DNA of 64,000 nt, taken from the NCBI GenBank assembly GCA_964017155.1, contig OZ024861.1:18991213-19055212 (forward strand), written 5' to 3'. The notes beneath the pieces are model-generated. The model searched no databases. It worked only from the letters and a program-made list of their open reading frames with translations, and was not told the origin of the DNA. Positions within the stretch are counted from its first letter, which is position 1. The number at the start of each line of letters is the position of its first letter. Positions 1-10,974 of this stretch are shown piece by piece. The position numbers and the translations under genes were made by a program. This DNA is from Oasisia sp. SBJ-2009. Taxonomy: Eukaryota > Annelida > Polychaeta > Sabellida > Siboglinidae.

Positions 1-130
1 GGAGTGATGTCACCTCCTAGGGACTGACAGGCTAGTCTGGAGTGATGTCACTTCTTGGTGACCAACAGAGTGTCCAGAGCACCTGTCCAGCAGCACAGTG
101 ACCTGTCTGACCCACAGAGCTGACACAATA
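1..130. repeat. Edge of a degenerate repeat
   Basis: The segment starting GGAGTGATGTCAC at position 1 recurs at position 39, a 38-bp spacing, and then gives way to the 53-bp array. It may be the end of another tandem array lying left of the window. Only about two copies are visible, so this is a weak call. Confidence 0.35.
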
Positions 131-1019
131 TGATGCCACACCCTGTGAGTTGTCACTGCTGTGGTTGGTGTAGGGGCACTGTGTGATGCCACACCCTGTG
201 AGTTGTCACTGCTGTGGCTGGTGTAGGGGCACTGTGTGATGCCACACCCTGTGAGTTGTCACTGCTGTGGTTGGTGTAGGGGCACTGTGTGATGCCACAC
301 CCTGTGAGGTGTCACTGCTGTGGTTGGTGTAGGGGCACTGTGTGATGCCACACCCTGTGAGTTGTCACTGCTGTGGCTGGTGTAGGGGCACTGTGTGATG
401 CCACACCCTGTGAGTTGTCACTGCTGTGGTTGGTGTAGGGGCACTGTGTGATGCCACACCCTGTGAGGTGTCACTGCTGTGGTTGGTGTAGGGGCACTGT
501 GTGATGCCACACCCTGTGAGTTGTCACTGCTGTGGTTGGTGTAGGGGCACTGTGTGATGCCACACCCTGTGAGGTGTCACTGCTGTGGTTGGTGTAGGGG
601 CACTGTGTGATGCCACACCCTGTGAGTTGTCACTGCTGTGGTTGGTGTAGGGGCACTGTGTGATGCCACACCCTGTGAGGTGTCACTGCTGTGGTTGGTG
701 TAGGGGCACTGTGTGATGCCACACCCTGTGAGGTGTCACTGCTGTGGTTGGTGTAGGGGCACTGTGTGATGCCACACCCTGTGAGGGGTCACTGCTGTGG
801 TTGGTGTAGGGGCACTGTGTGATGCCACACCCTGTGAGTTGTCACTGCTGTGGTTGGTGTAGGGGCACTGTGTGATGCCACACCCTGTGATGTGTCACTG
901 CTGTGGTTGGTGTAGGGGCACTGTGTGATGCCACACCCTGTGAGGTGTCACTGCTGTGGTTGGTGTAGGGGCACTGTGTGATGCCACACCCTGTGAGTTG
1001 TCACTGCTGTGGTTGGTGT
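131..1019. repeat. 53-bp minisatellite, about 17 copies
   Basis: The unit begins GATGCCACACCCTGTGAG and carries a TGTCACTGCTGTGG core. It recurs exactly every 53 bp (for example at 132, 185 and 238). Copies differ mainly at one or two sites (GTTGTCAC or GGTGTCAC, TGGTTGG or TGGCTGG), so the array is young or homogenised. It ends in a truncated copy near 1019. There is no sign of coding function. Confidence 0.97.
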
Positions 1020-1796
1020 CTTGGTGCAGGAGCTCTAGGTTCAACAATAACACTCTTATTGAGATGTCGTGGCCGTCCAGGTTGCAATTACAACATGAGG
1101 CAGACAATACATAGACAGGAGTGGACATCACGTGACATCACGTGACATCACTACTTGCGTGAGGTGACCATGCCAGGCTACACAAAAGTGGTGCATGTGT
1201 CTCTACTGCAAATGACAATAAAACACGAAATATGAAGAACCAAAGACTTCTTTCTAAAAATGTTGTCATAAATGTTAATCTGTTTATGGCAAAATAAATT
1301 ACTTGCATTTAGTTTGTTAAGAAATGTAGAAAATAGCTACTAAAAGCAGCTACTTACCCAGGGAACTAATGCTAGCTAGAAGCTACTCTTTCCAATTAAT
1401 GGCTTCTCCCCTCAGGTGGAGGAGCAGCGATGTATGTTTAGGTCGTGGGACGAGTAACAGGAAGACACATCCTGCTCACCAAGTAACTATTTTTCATTTT
1501 GTTAACAAAACAATCTCAATGCAAGTCATTTATTTTGTCACACTGGATACCTGGGATAAATGTCAACATTGACACTGTTGACAGAAATGTTGACAAATGT
1601 CACTGTGTTCCCGGCTGGGTCACCTGGGTTTGTCATTAATGTATGGAGCATTTATATCTAATTAATAATTAGTTAATATGGCATCAATTTCAATAGTGAC
1701 ATACCTCTGAATTATTGACCATGTTTATACAACACCAAATGTTGGAATTAATCATGAATGTGTTAGAGTATAACAATGTAAGAATCATTACACAGA
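1020..1796. other. Unique AT-rich spacer with two E-boxes
   Basis: I see no gene. Two TCACGTGA palindromes lie 10 bp apart at 1128-1135 and 1138-1145. Each matches the bHLH-Zip E-box of the MITF/TFEB/USF type. They sit in a short tandem duplication (ACATCACGTG twice), so they may be incidental. Confidence 0.5.
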
Positions 1797-3084
1797 CTGG
1801 TGAGTAGATTCGCTCAGTACGGTGAGTAGATTCACTCAGTACGGTGAGTAGATTCACTCAGTACGGTGAGTAGATTCACTCAGTGTGGTGAGTAGATTCA
1901 CTCAGTACGGTGAGTAGATTCACTCAGTACGGTGAGTAGATTCACTCAGTACGGTGAGTAGATTCACTCAGTACGGTGAGTAGATTCACTCAGTACGGTG
2001 AGTAGATTCACTCAGTACGGTGAGTAGATTCGCTCAGTACGGTGAGTAGATTCGCTCAGTACGGTGAGTAGATTCCCTCAGTACGGTGAGTAGATTCACT
2101 CAGTACGGTGAGTAGATTCACTCAGTGTGGTGAGTAGATTCACTCAGTACGGTGACTAGATTCACTCAGTGTGGTGAGTAGATTCACTCAGTATGGTGAG
2201 AGTAGATTCACTCAGTACGGTGAGTAGATTTACTCAGTATGGTGAGAGTAGATTCACCCAGTACGGTGAGTAGATTCGCTCAGTACGGTGAGTAGATTCA
2301 CTCAGTACGGTGAGTAGATTCACTCAGTACGGTGAGTAGATTCACTCAGTACGGTGAGTAGATTCACTCAGTGTGGTGAGTAGATTCACTCAGTACGGTG
2401 ACTAGATTCACTCAGTGTGGTGAGTAGATTCACTCAGTATGGTGAGAGTAGATTCACTCAGTACGGTGAGTAGATTTACTCAGTATGGTGAGAGTAGATT
2501 CACCCAGTACGGTGAGTAGATTCGCTCAGTACGGTGAGTAGATTCACTCAGTGTGGTGAGAATAGATTTACTCAGTATGGTGAGTAGATTTACTCAGTAT
2601 GGTGAGAATAGATTTACTCAGTATGGTGAGCAGATTCACTCAGTATGGTGAGTAGATTTACTCAGTATGGTGAGAGTAGATTCACTCAGTACGGTGAGTA
2701 GATTCACTCAGTGTGGTGAGTAGATTCACTCAGTGTGGTGAGTAGATTTACTCAGTATGGTGAGAATAGCTTTAATCAGTGTGGTGAACAGATTCACTCA
2801 GTATGGTGAGTAGATTCACTCAGTGTGCGGAGTAGATTCACTCAGTGTGGTGAATAGATTAACTCAGTGTGGTTAGTAGATTAACTCAGTGTGGTAAGTA
2901 GATTTACTCAGTATGGTGAGAGTAGATTTACTCAGTGTGGTGAGTAGATTCACTCAGTATGGTGAGTAGATTTACTCAGTATGGTGAGTAGATTCACTCA
3001 GTGTGTTGAATAGATTCACTCAGTACGGTGAGTAGATTTACTCAGCATGGTGAGTAGATTCACTCAGTGTGGTGAGTAGATTCA
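1797..3084. repeat. 22-bp minisatellite, about 58 copies
   Basis: The unit is GGTGAGTAGATTCACTCAG plus TAC, TGT or TAT, with a 22-bp period; some copies have a 2-bp GA insertion. TGAGT and ACTCA within a unit can pair as a 5-bp stem. Homogeneity falls from left to right. A block of 11 units, recognisable by the variant GGTGACTAGATT at 2151 and 2397, is duplicated with a 246-bp offset. Confidence 0.97.
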
Positions 3085-3360
3085 GTCACATCAGAGCAAA
3101 CACCTGGAGCTACAGGTTACCTCTGTGTAAATAAACGTTCACTACATTACATTTAATTTGTGCTACACAAACCGTTGTGCTCAATGCTTCTTGTCCAACT
3201 AGATGAGTCATAGACCTAACCTGCATCACTTGACATTTTAGGTGAGCCACACACAGTCAGTGAGCCTTGAGCCCTAAATGCACCTCCAAATCCCTGCATT
3301 GGCCAAACGGAAAGACAAACATCATCAACATGACACAATGACATAGGATCAACTACGAGG

Positions 3361-4196
3361 TGACAACCAGTGACAGAAGACAACCAATGCCAGCAGCTTG
3401 AGGCCACCAGTGACAGAAGACAACCAATGCCAGCAGCTTGAGCCACCAGTGACAGAAGACAACCAATGCCAGCAGCTTGAGCCACCAGTGACAGAAGACA
3501 ACCAATGCCACCAGCTTGAGCCACCAGTGACAGAAGACAACCAATGCCAGCAGCTTGAGGCCAGTGACAGAAGACAACCAATGCCAGCAGCTTGAGGCCT
3601 CCAGTGACAGGAGACAACCAATGCCAGCAGCTTGAGCCACCAGTGACAGAAGACAACCAATGCCAGCAGCTTGAGGCCACCAATGACAGGAGACAACCAA
3701 TGCCAGCAGCTCGAGGCCACCAGTGACAGGAGACAACCAATGCCAGCAGCTCGAGGCCACCAGTGACAGAAGACAACCAATGCCAGCAGCTTGAGGCCAT
3801 CAGTGACAGGAGACAACCAATGCCAGCAGCTTGAGGCCAGTGACAGGAGACAACCAATGCCAGCGGCTTGAGGCCAGTGACAGGAGACAACCAATGCCAG
3901 CAGCTCGAGGCCACCAGTGACAGAAGACAACCAATGCCAGCAGCTTGAGGCCAGTGACAGGAGACAACCAATGCCAGCAGCTTGAGGCCAGTGACAGGAG
4001 ACAACCAATGCCAGCAGCTTGAGGCCATCAGTGACAGGAGACAACCAATGCCAGCAGCTTGAGGCCACCAGTGACAGAAGACAACCAATGCCAGCAGCTT
4101 GAGGCCACCAGTGACAGAAGACAACCAATGCCAGCAGCTTGAGGCCACCAGTGACAGGAGACAACCAATGCCAGCAGCTTGAGGCCACCAGTGACA
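3361..4196. repeat. About 40-bp minisatellite (36-40 bp variants), about 22 copies
   Basis: The unit contains GTGACAGAAGACAACCAATG followed by CCAGCAGCTTGAGGCCACCA. Copies lacking a few bases alternate with full copies, so the reading frame changes repeatedly. Open frames of up to 331 codons on the minus strand reflect absence of stops in the unit and are not evidence of a protein. Confidence 0.96.
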
Positions 4197-4251
4197 AGCA
4201 GCTCCTGGCACATAAAAGTAGGCTTCATTTACACCTGACTGGTCACCTTAG

Positions 4252-4690
4252 GACAACCTGCATGTCATTCAAGATGATACGTCACTTGTGGCTTGCATGT
4301 CATCCAGGATGAGACGTCACATTACAACGGCCTGCACATGATCCAAGATGAGACGTCACATTATGTCATCCAGGACAAGACGTCACATTATGGCAGCCTC
4401 CATGTCATCCAGGACAAGATGTCACACTATGACAGCCTGCATGTCATCCAAGATGAGACGTCACACTATGACAGCCAGCATGTCATCCAAGATGAGACGT
4501 CACACTATGACAGCCAGCATGTCATGCAAGACGAGACGTCACACTATGACAGCCTGCATGTCACCCAGGACAAGAAGTCACATTATGACAGCCTTCATGT
4601 CATCCAGAACAAGATGTCACACTATGACAGCCAGCATGTCATCCAAGATGAGATGTCACACTATGACAGCCTGCAGGTCATCCAGGATAT
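4252..4690. repeat. 39-bp minisatellite, about 11 copies
   Basis: The unit reads GTCATCCAAGATGAGACGTC and then ACACTATGACAGCCTGCAT. The period is 39 bp (13 codons), so two plus-strand frames stay open for about 140 codons. GACGTCAC within the unit is one base short of a cAMP-response element. The array abuts the LINE fragment that follows. Confidence 0.95.
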
Positions 4691-5610
4691 ATTTGCCTCT
4701 TTTTGTTGGTAAACCATATATTGCAACTGTGCTAGTCACTAGTAGATTGGACCACTGTAATTTACTTTAACACAATATTGGCTATTACTGTCCTTAAGAC
4801 TATCACAAAATTACAATGTGTTCAGAACTGCTTAGCCAGGGCTGTGCTTAGCCAGGGCTGTGCTTAGCCAGGGCTGTGCTTAGCCAGGGCTGTGCTTAGC
4901 CAGGGCTGTGCTTAGCCAGGGCTGTGCTTAGCCAGGGCTGTGCTTAGCCAGGGCTGTGCTTAGCCAGGGCTGTGCTTAGCAAGGGCTGTGCTTAGCCAGG
5001 GCTGTGCTTAGCCAGGGCTGTGCTTAGCCAGGGCTGTGCTTAGCAAGGGCTGTGCTTAGCCAGGGCTGTGCTTATGTTACTTGTTCTGTGTCACTTCTGA
5101 AGTCTTTCCATTAGCTCCCTGTCTGGTATTGTATCATCTTTAAGATATGTTCTATTTCTTTCCAGACACCTTTCTACAAGCATTTATTGCTTATTCCTCT
5201 AAGAAAACCTCCAGTTTTGATCATCTAGTTATGATTTACTATTTGTCCCTAGAGTAAATACCAACATTGGGGTCATTGGGACTAAGGCCTTCGTCTTCAC
5301 TCTATGTTAGCCACATGTTTGTTGCTAGAGCCTTTTCTGTAGCTGCACCTACTCTTTGAAATATGTTTCCAGATTGTGTTAGATCAGTTGAAAATATTGC
5401 ACAATTCTACTGTCATTTAAAAATATACCATTATAACCTGGCCTATTTACCATAGCTCATATCAATCCGTCTGTTGACAACTGGAATATTTACTGACTCT
5501 GAAATTGATCAATCCTGTTTTCTTGATGCGCCTCTAAACTGGGTTTCCAAAGATTTAGACACAACAGCAGTTTTATCTTCTTCTTCTTTTTCTTGTTCTT
5601 CTTTTTATAT
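4691..5610 (+). mobile_element. Decayed LINE reverse-transcriptase C-terminus (CR1/L2 type)
   Basis: Conceptual translation on the plus strand gives LVTSRLDHCNLL, then KLQCVQNCLARAVL, then (after a 16-bp array) SFHWLPVWYCIIFKIC, and finally RAFSVAAPTL, a stop, and a VRSVENIAQFYCHLK stretch. These match in order the conserved C-terminal region of CR1/L2/Jockey-type reverse transcriptases (TSRLDYCN, LQRVQN-AR, LHWLPV, AFSVAAPTLWN-LP, F-LKTHLF). Several stops and frameshifts break it, so it is dead. The end near 5575-5610 is a TTC-rich tract that could be the element's tail. The 5' part is missing, as expected of a truncated insertion. Confidence 0.82.
4831..5074. repeat. 16-bp minisatellite inside the LINE fragment, about 15 copies
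   Basis: The unit CTTAGCCAGGGCTGTG is repeated about 15 times, with only two copies changed to CTTAGCAAGG. The first copy coincides with the LINE codons for the residues CLARAV, so the array grew from the reverse-transcriptase sequence itself after insertion. LINE homology resumes just past the array. Confidence 0.95.
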
Positions 5611-6697
5611 TTCGAAGGTAAAATACTGTTGAAATCCTCAAATGTGATAATTTGCATCTAATTAAAACACGTTTCAGAGTAAAACAATGAAACCATTCTT
5701 GAAATAAGGAAACTGTTGGCAACATAACTCTGTGGCCCCAGCCAAGGGGACACTGACTGACACAAGGCAAATAGTAAGAGAATCATGCACCAGATGGCAG
5801 TGTTAGCAGAGAAACAGCTTGAGGATGTACTGAGTGTGTGAGAGTAGATGAGAGAGCTAACACATGTTTGTGTCACTAATCCTGTCTAGTTGCCTACTAA
5901 TGCCTGTCTGCAGGCACCAACAGAGCACTTAAGGCTGGCTGAGCTTTCTCCTGGGCGGACTACTTCCCTCTGTCCTCATGCCTTCCCTGTCCTCAGTGTG
6001 TGCAGCTGCACAAACACAGCAACTCCGCCATCCATCACTGTGCCTAATGTGTGTACTCAGGTGGCCTGAGACAATAGACAGACAGAGACAGGCAGCCACT
6101 GAACACAAAGATGGCTGACATCTAAGGAAAGACAAATTGCTGAAAACGCATTCTAAAACTGGATGGCTTGACAGCAGTGTTAAGGCCACGTCTGCTTCTT
6201 CACCACATGTATAAATAACATTGATAGGAAATATAGTAATTAAGAGACACAAATATTGGGATAAAATAGGACTATTTACAAAAAATAATTAAACAGAAAA
6301 CTGCGTTTTAGGTGGTACCATCTATTGGCTTGATTTAACATTCCATATTCAACTATTATTTTGTTGAATTTTCTGTTGTAAATACATCTGTACTATGTAT
6401 TATTTTATATTTTGTCACATACTGAATTCAGCAAATTAACAAATCACAATTAACAAATCCCAACTTTAAATGATATATCACAAAATTAACTGATTTTGCT
6501 GCTCTGATTATGATACTTGTGATGAATCGCAGGAAACACGCAAATTATAAGAGAAATTTTTCTTGAAAATACAAGATATATGGGTATGAATGATGATTAA
6601 AACAAAGAACTAAATGAAACACTGAAGGCTGGATGGCGCCACCAGTTACACAGTCAGGCAAATTTGTGTGTGCTATTTGTAGCATCAAGAAGTGTGT
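5611..6697. other. Unique spacer, no gene seen
   Basis: AT-rich DNA with no recognisable protein, RNA or repeat. The longest open frame is 107 codons (minus strand, 5929-6252). It resembles no family I know and has no coding-like composition. Confidence 0.5.
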
Positions 6698-6715
6698 TTA
6701 AAGGAACATGCAACC
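6698..6715. repeat. Left TTAA duplication and terminal inverted repeat
   Basis: TTAA occupies 6698-6701, followed by AGGAACATGCAACC at 6702-6715. It pairs with the right end at 7959-7976. Confidence 0.78.
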
Positions 6716-6865
6716 AAAAACGTAATAATTGCTCAAGTCATTAAACGATGTTCATTGAATCATATCCCATATTTTTTTATTTTTTTCTGAAATGCTTTAT
6801 TAAGTTTTAAGGATAATTAGTGAACCTCCCTGGAGGCTGACATTTTGGACATTTCGCCTGTGGGT

Positions 6866-6879
6866 GTGTGACGTCACAC
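6866..6879. promoter_or_regulatory. Perfect palindromic CRE-like site
   Basis: GTGTGACGTCACAC is a perfect 14-bp palindrome around the consensus cAMP-response element TGACGTCA (6869-6876). It lies inside the Kolobok-like element. Binding by CREB/ATF factors is known for this consensus; function here is inference. Confidence 0.5.
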
Positions 6880-7374
6880 CTCCACAACCACTAGCGCCTC
6901 GGGTGGGCAAAACAAAACAAATTCTTCACCCACTGAGTCCGAGATCTATCCATCCATTTAATTACACTTACAGAGCGTTAGATATTAAAAAACACGGCGT
7001 CCCTTACAATATAAACATTAATCAAGAATAGGATAAAGTGTAATTATGCTCAAGTAGGGACTGCAACAAAAGCAATCGCGCATTCCTACTTGGACTTGGT
7101 CGATTCGACGGAGCTTAATAACTGTTATTATCGCCCACTTTCACATGTAAACAAATCGTTTATCCAACTAATTATTCCAGTCGACCGTCGCGCAGTAGAT
7201 ATTTTACTAATCATTGATTTTTATTATTATAAAAGAAATACATTGAATGATATTGTAGTACCCCATTTATAGTATTTGCATGCGTTATGTTCGTTCGTCC
7301 CTTTTTGCAAGACCGTTCTTCGCGTGCAACACCGACCCTTCGTCTTCGGCCCCGGACTATTCGTTCTGTGCACA

Positions 7375-7642
7375 AATTCAGTGGGAACAGTAGCTTCGTT
7401 CAACAATCGCCTTTCACCCAATCCCAGCAACCTGTGTTCCAACTCAATGGTGACATGGTCCTGGCAAACCATTTTCCGGTTGAAATTGCATTTTTCCAAA
7501 GCATGACCAGTACCTATATTGTGCAGCCATTCCATCGCCAACTCGCCCTTCGCAGAGAATTTATTGGCATTTGGAAAAATCTCGTTCCTTTCACTGACCC
7601 TTCTGCCTTCTTTTGGCACCTGTATGCTTGACATTCAAGCAT
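7375..7642 (-). pseudogene. Frameshifted THAP zinc-finger domain
   Basis: The minus strand encodes two overlapping frames that together give a THAP (C2CH) domain. The frame starting at 7642 supplies a C-x4-C pair (LECQAYRC) and SVKGTRFFQMP, matching the FxxFP segment. The frame covering 7227-7634 supplies a tryptophan (MEWLHNIG), a C-x2-H pair (MVCQDH) and ATVPTEF, matching the AVPTxF motif that ends THAP domains. The spacing of about 50 residues between the CxxxxC and CxxH pairs fits the family. A frameshift near 7545-7560 separates the halves, so no intact domain is made. THAP domains bind DNA in the P-element and Kolobok transposases. It probably derives from the transposase of the surrounding element. 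An old host THAP exon is the alternative. Confidence 0.75.
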
Positions 7643-7958
7643 TTCATTATCACAAGACTCATAAAAACAACTCAAATCATGTCTCTGTGCTAGTGTTTAC
7701 ATGTTGTGCACCGCCTATATCGCTGAGAGTTGTGGACAGTCTACGTCACACTCACGCATTCTCTCGTGATACTCTTCGTGAGTTCCCCATGAAATGGGCA
7801 ACAATGGCAGCGCCCATGGTCAGTGAAAATGTATGCTTCAAGATTAATTTTATGATGTATAACATTCTTATAAAATAAAATAAAAAATACATGTTACAAT
7901 ATTCTATCTTGAATGGTATGTGGGCATTGGGGGGATTTTAACACATTTTCAACACTAT

Positions 7959-7976
7959 GGTTGCATGTTCTTTTAA
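7959..7976. repeat. Right terminal inverted repeat and TTAA duplication
   Basis: GGTTGCATGTTCTT at 7959-7972 is the reverse complement of the left terminus with one mismatch. It is followed by TTAA at 7973-7976. The 36-bp minisatellite starts only about 35 bp further on. Confidence 0.78.
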
Positions 7977-8009
7977 AGTTGATTCACACATGAATGGCCC
8001 ACTACAGAG

Positions 8010-9762
8010 TAGTGAGTACAGTCCACACACATCACATAGTAGGACCTGTGAGTACAGTCCACACACACCACAGAGTAGGACCTGTGAGTACAGTCCACAC
8101 ACATCACAGAGTAGGACCTGTGAGTACCGTCCACACACATCACAGAGTAGGACCTGTGAGTACAGTCCACACACATCACAGAGTAGGACCTGTGAGTACA
8201 GTCCACACACACCACAGAGTAGTACCTGTGAGTACAGTCCACACACATCACAGAGTAGAACCTGTGAGTACAGTCCACACACATCACAGAGTAGGACCTG
8301 TGAGTACAGTCCACACACACCACAGAGTAGGACCTGTGAGTACAGTCCACACACATCACAGAGTAGGACCTGTGAGTACAGTCCACACACACCACAGAGT
8401 AGGACCTGTGAGTACAGTCCACACACATCACAGAGTAGGACCTGTGAGTACAGTCCACACACATCACAGAGTAGGACCTGTGAGTACAGTCCACACACAC
8501 CACAGAGTAGGACCTGTGAGTACAGTCCACACACATCACAGAGTAGGACCTGTGAGTACAGTCCACACACATCACAGAGTAGGACCTGTGAGTACAGTCC
8601 ACACACATCACAGAGTAGGACCTGTGAGTACAGTCCACACACACCACAGAGTAGGACCTGTGAGTACAGTCCACACACATCACAGAGTAGGACCTGTGAG
8701 TACAGTCCACACACATCACAGAGTAGAACCTGTGAGTACAGTCCACACACACCACAGAGTAGGACCTGTGAGTACAGTCCACACACATCACAGAGTAGGA
8801 CCTGTGAGTACAGTCCACACACATCACAGAGTAGAACCTGTGAGTACAGTCCACACACATCACAGAGTAGGACCTGTGAGTACAGTCCACACACATCACA
8901 GAGTAGGACCTGTGAGTACAGTCCACACACACCACAGAGTAGTACCTGTGAGTACAGTCCACACACATCACAGAGTAGGACCTGTGAGTACAGTCCACAC
9001 ACATCACAGAGTAGGACCTGTGAGTACAGTCCACACACATCACAGAGTAGGACCTGTGAGTACAGTCCACACACACCACAGAGTAGGACCTGTGAGTACA
9101 GTCCACACACATCACAGAGTAGGACCTGTGAGTACAGTCCACACACATCACAGAGTAGAACCTGTGAGTACAGTCCACACACACCACAGAGTAGGACCTG
9201 TGAGTACAGTCCACACACACATCACAGAGTAGAACCTGTGAGTACAGTCCACACACACCACAGAGTAGGACCTGTGAGTACAGTCCACACACACCACAGA
9301 GTAGAACCTGTGAGTACAGTCCACACACATCACAGAGTAGGACCTATGAGTACAGTCCACACACATCACAGAGTAGGACCTGTGAGTACAGTCCACACAC
9401 CACAGAGTAGGACCTGTGAGTACAGTACACACACACCACAGAGTAGGACCTGTGAGTACAGTCCACACACACCACAGAGTAGGACCTGTGAGTACAGTCC
9501 ACACAAATCACAGAGTAGGACCTGTGAGTACAGTCCACACACATCACAGAGTAGGACCTGTGAGTACAGTCCACACACATCACAGAGTAGGACCTGTGAG
9601 TACAGTCCACACAAATCACAGAGTATGACCTATGAGTACAGTCCACACACATCACAGAGTAGGACCTGTGAGTACAGTCCACACACACCACAGAGTAGGA
9701 CCTGTGAGTACAGTCCACACACACCACAGAGTAGGACCTGTGAGTACAGTCCACACACACAC
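8010..9762. repeat. 36-bp minisatellite, about 48 copies
   Basis: The unit contains GTAGGACCTGTGAGTACAGT then CCACACACATCACAGA, with a 36-bp period (12 codons). Variants are mostly CACACCAC for CACATCAC, GTAGAACC and GTAGTACC. A few 2-bp indels (near 9212, 9232 and 9399) shift the phase. The unit has no stops in several frames on either strand, which creates open frames of 619, 451, 426 and 412 codons. I do not regard any of them as a gene. Confidence 0.97.
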
Positions 9763-10169
9763 AGCATCTGGTTCTCTGTAGCAATCTGTGGATTGTTCAA
9801 ATGGCATTTTGTCTGATTATCCAAATCAAATGTAAAATATCGGCATTAGATAAAAGCATTTATTTTTGGTGAACCATTCAACCGATTATTTCATGCGCTC
9901 TTTACTCACTTCAATGTAAGCATCTTGATGCTACTTCATACATTTTTGAGTCATTTTTTTCAACTATTCTTTCTACGCCAAACTCTTTAATCTAATTTGA
10001 AACTACTTTGTATGTAAAATCATGAGTACACAAGCATTGTATCCTTGGTGATGTGGCCATTAATCAGTTCCATCATGCACTCATCCCAATCATCCACTTG
10101 CTATCATCAATTTCTCGTGGCTACAAAATACAGCTTGAAAGAGATTTGGTTATGAAAGTGTAGTCGGTG
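9763..10169. other. Unique AT-rich spacer
   Basis: No gene, RNA or repeat recognised between the 36-bp array and the small inverted-repeat element at 10170. Confidence 0.5.
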
Positions 10170-10383
10170 ATTACCGTAACATCAGTAATTTACCACTAGT
10201 GTCGATACATAAATGACCTTCACAAATTCCAGTTTTATGTTAACCCTAAAGTAACCATAACTATAACTAACCCTAAGCAAACTTTGACTAATCCTAACCT
10301 TACCCTAAACACTAATCTTAACCCGACACGGCTAACAAAAGACCCTTGACACAATACCACTATTACAGTACCACCGTAATCAT
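10170..10383. mobile_element. Possible MITE with telomere-like interior
   Basis: The ends are imperfect inverted repeats: GATTACCGTAACATCAGTAA at 10170, and GATTACGGTGGTACTGTAAT when the right end is reverse complemented (to 10383). The interior (about 10239-10326) is rich in TAACCCTAA-like words, a degenerate form of the metazoan telomere repeat. Short inverted-repeat elements with such interiors are a reasonable reading. A decayed interstitial telomere tract is the alternative. No target duplication is clear. Confidence 0.45.
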
Positions 10384-10974
10384 AGAGCTACATGTAATTG
10401 CCTCTGATGGCGAGATGACACTGCATTACCGGCGAGTTTTGCGTAAGTTTGTTTTGTGATGTTTATCTGTTACGGTGTTGTTAATGATTTTATTTTGTGA
10501 CCTAGTGTGTGTATATTATGGTTGCACATTTTATTAGTTTTACAATAATTTTTGTTTGTATTTATTTAATTTTTTTTATTAATTAAACAATGTATTTATA
10601 TATTTATTTAGCTAATTAATTTTACTATTTTATATGATATCAATATATGTGTATTACATTGAATGTTAATATTGACTCGTATATTGTGCAGCACCATAGA
10701 ATATCACTGTAAAAATTAATAAACATTAACAAACATTTGTATATGTATATAAGATATAAGTAGTTTGGCAGTTGTGTGTTGTCATTTTCATAGTTAAGTC
10801 AGAAAGTAAGATCATCCGGCAGAGAACATGAAGGAAAATATTTAAGCGCTATTCATTTATATAGCTGCAAATTTTCTAATTTTGAATCAAACAACGGAAA
10901 ATGTTTCAAATATTCATAAATGTGAACACGAATCGAATTTTGTCCCATCCTCACAGTGACATGTTTAAATAAAT
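10384..10974. other. Unique, very AT-rich spacer
   Basis: Strongly AT-rich sequence, notably 10540-10640, with no recognisable gene or repeat. Confidence 0.5.

Larger units (their letters stand above)
6702..7972 (-). mobile_element. Kolobok-like DNA transposon remnant with TTAA target duplication
   Basis: The left end reads TTAA then AGGAACATGCAACC (6698-6715). The right end, reverse complemented, reads TTAA then AAGAACATGCAACC (7959-7976). That is a terminal inverted repeat of about 15 bp with one mismatch, flanked by TTAA on both sides. The interior holds a broken THAP zinc-finger domain on the minus strand. TTAA duplications together with a THAP domain are the known signature of the Kolobok superfamily. 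At 1271 bp it is far too short for the full transposase, and the catalytic region is missing. It is therefore a non-autonomous or internally deleted copy. Confidence 0.78.

Noticed and set aside
1797..3084. CRISPR-like array (short regular repeats)
   Set aside because: There are no unique spacers between repeats, and the DNA is animal. It is a simple minisatellite.
7957..9816. 619-codon plus-strand frame with a cysteine-containing 12-residue repeat
   Set aside because: It is the 36-bp minisatellite read through. Minus-strand frames of over 400 codons cover the same DNA. The start codon lies in the end of the Kolobok-like element.
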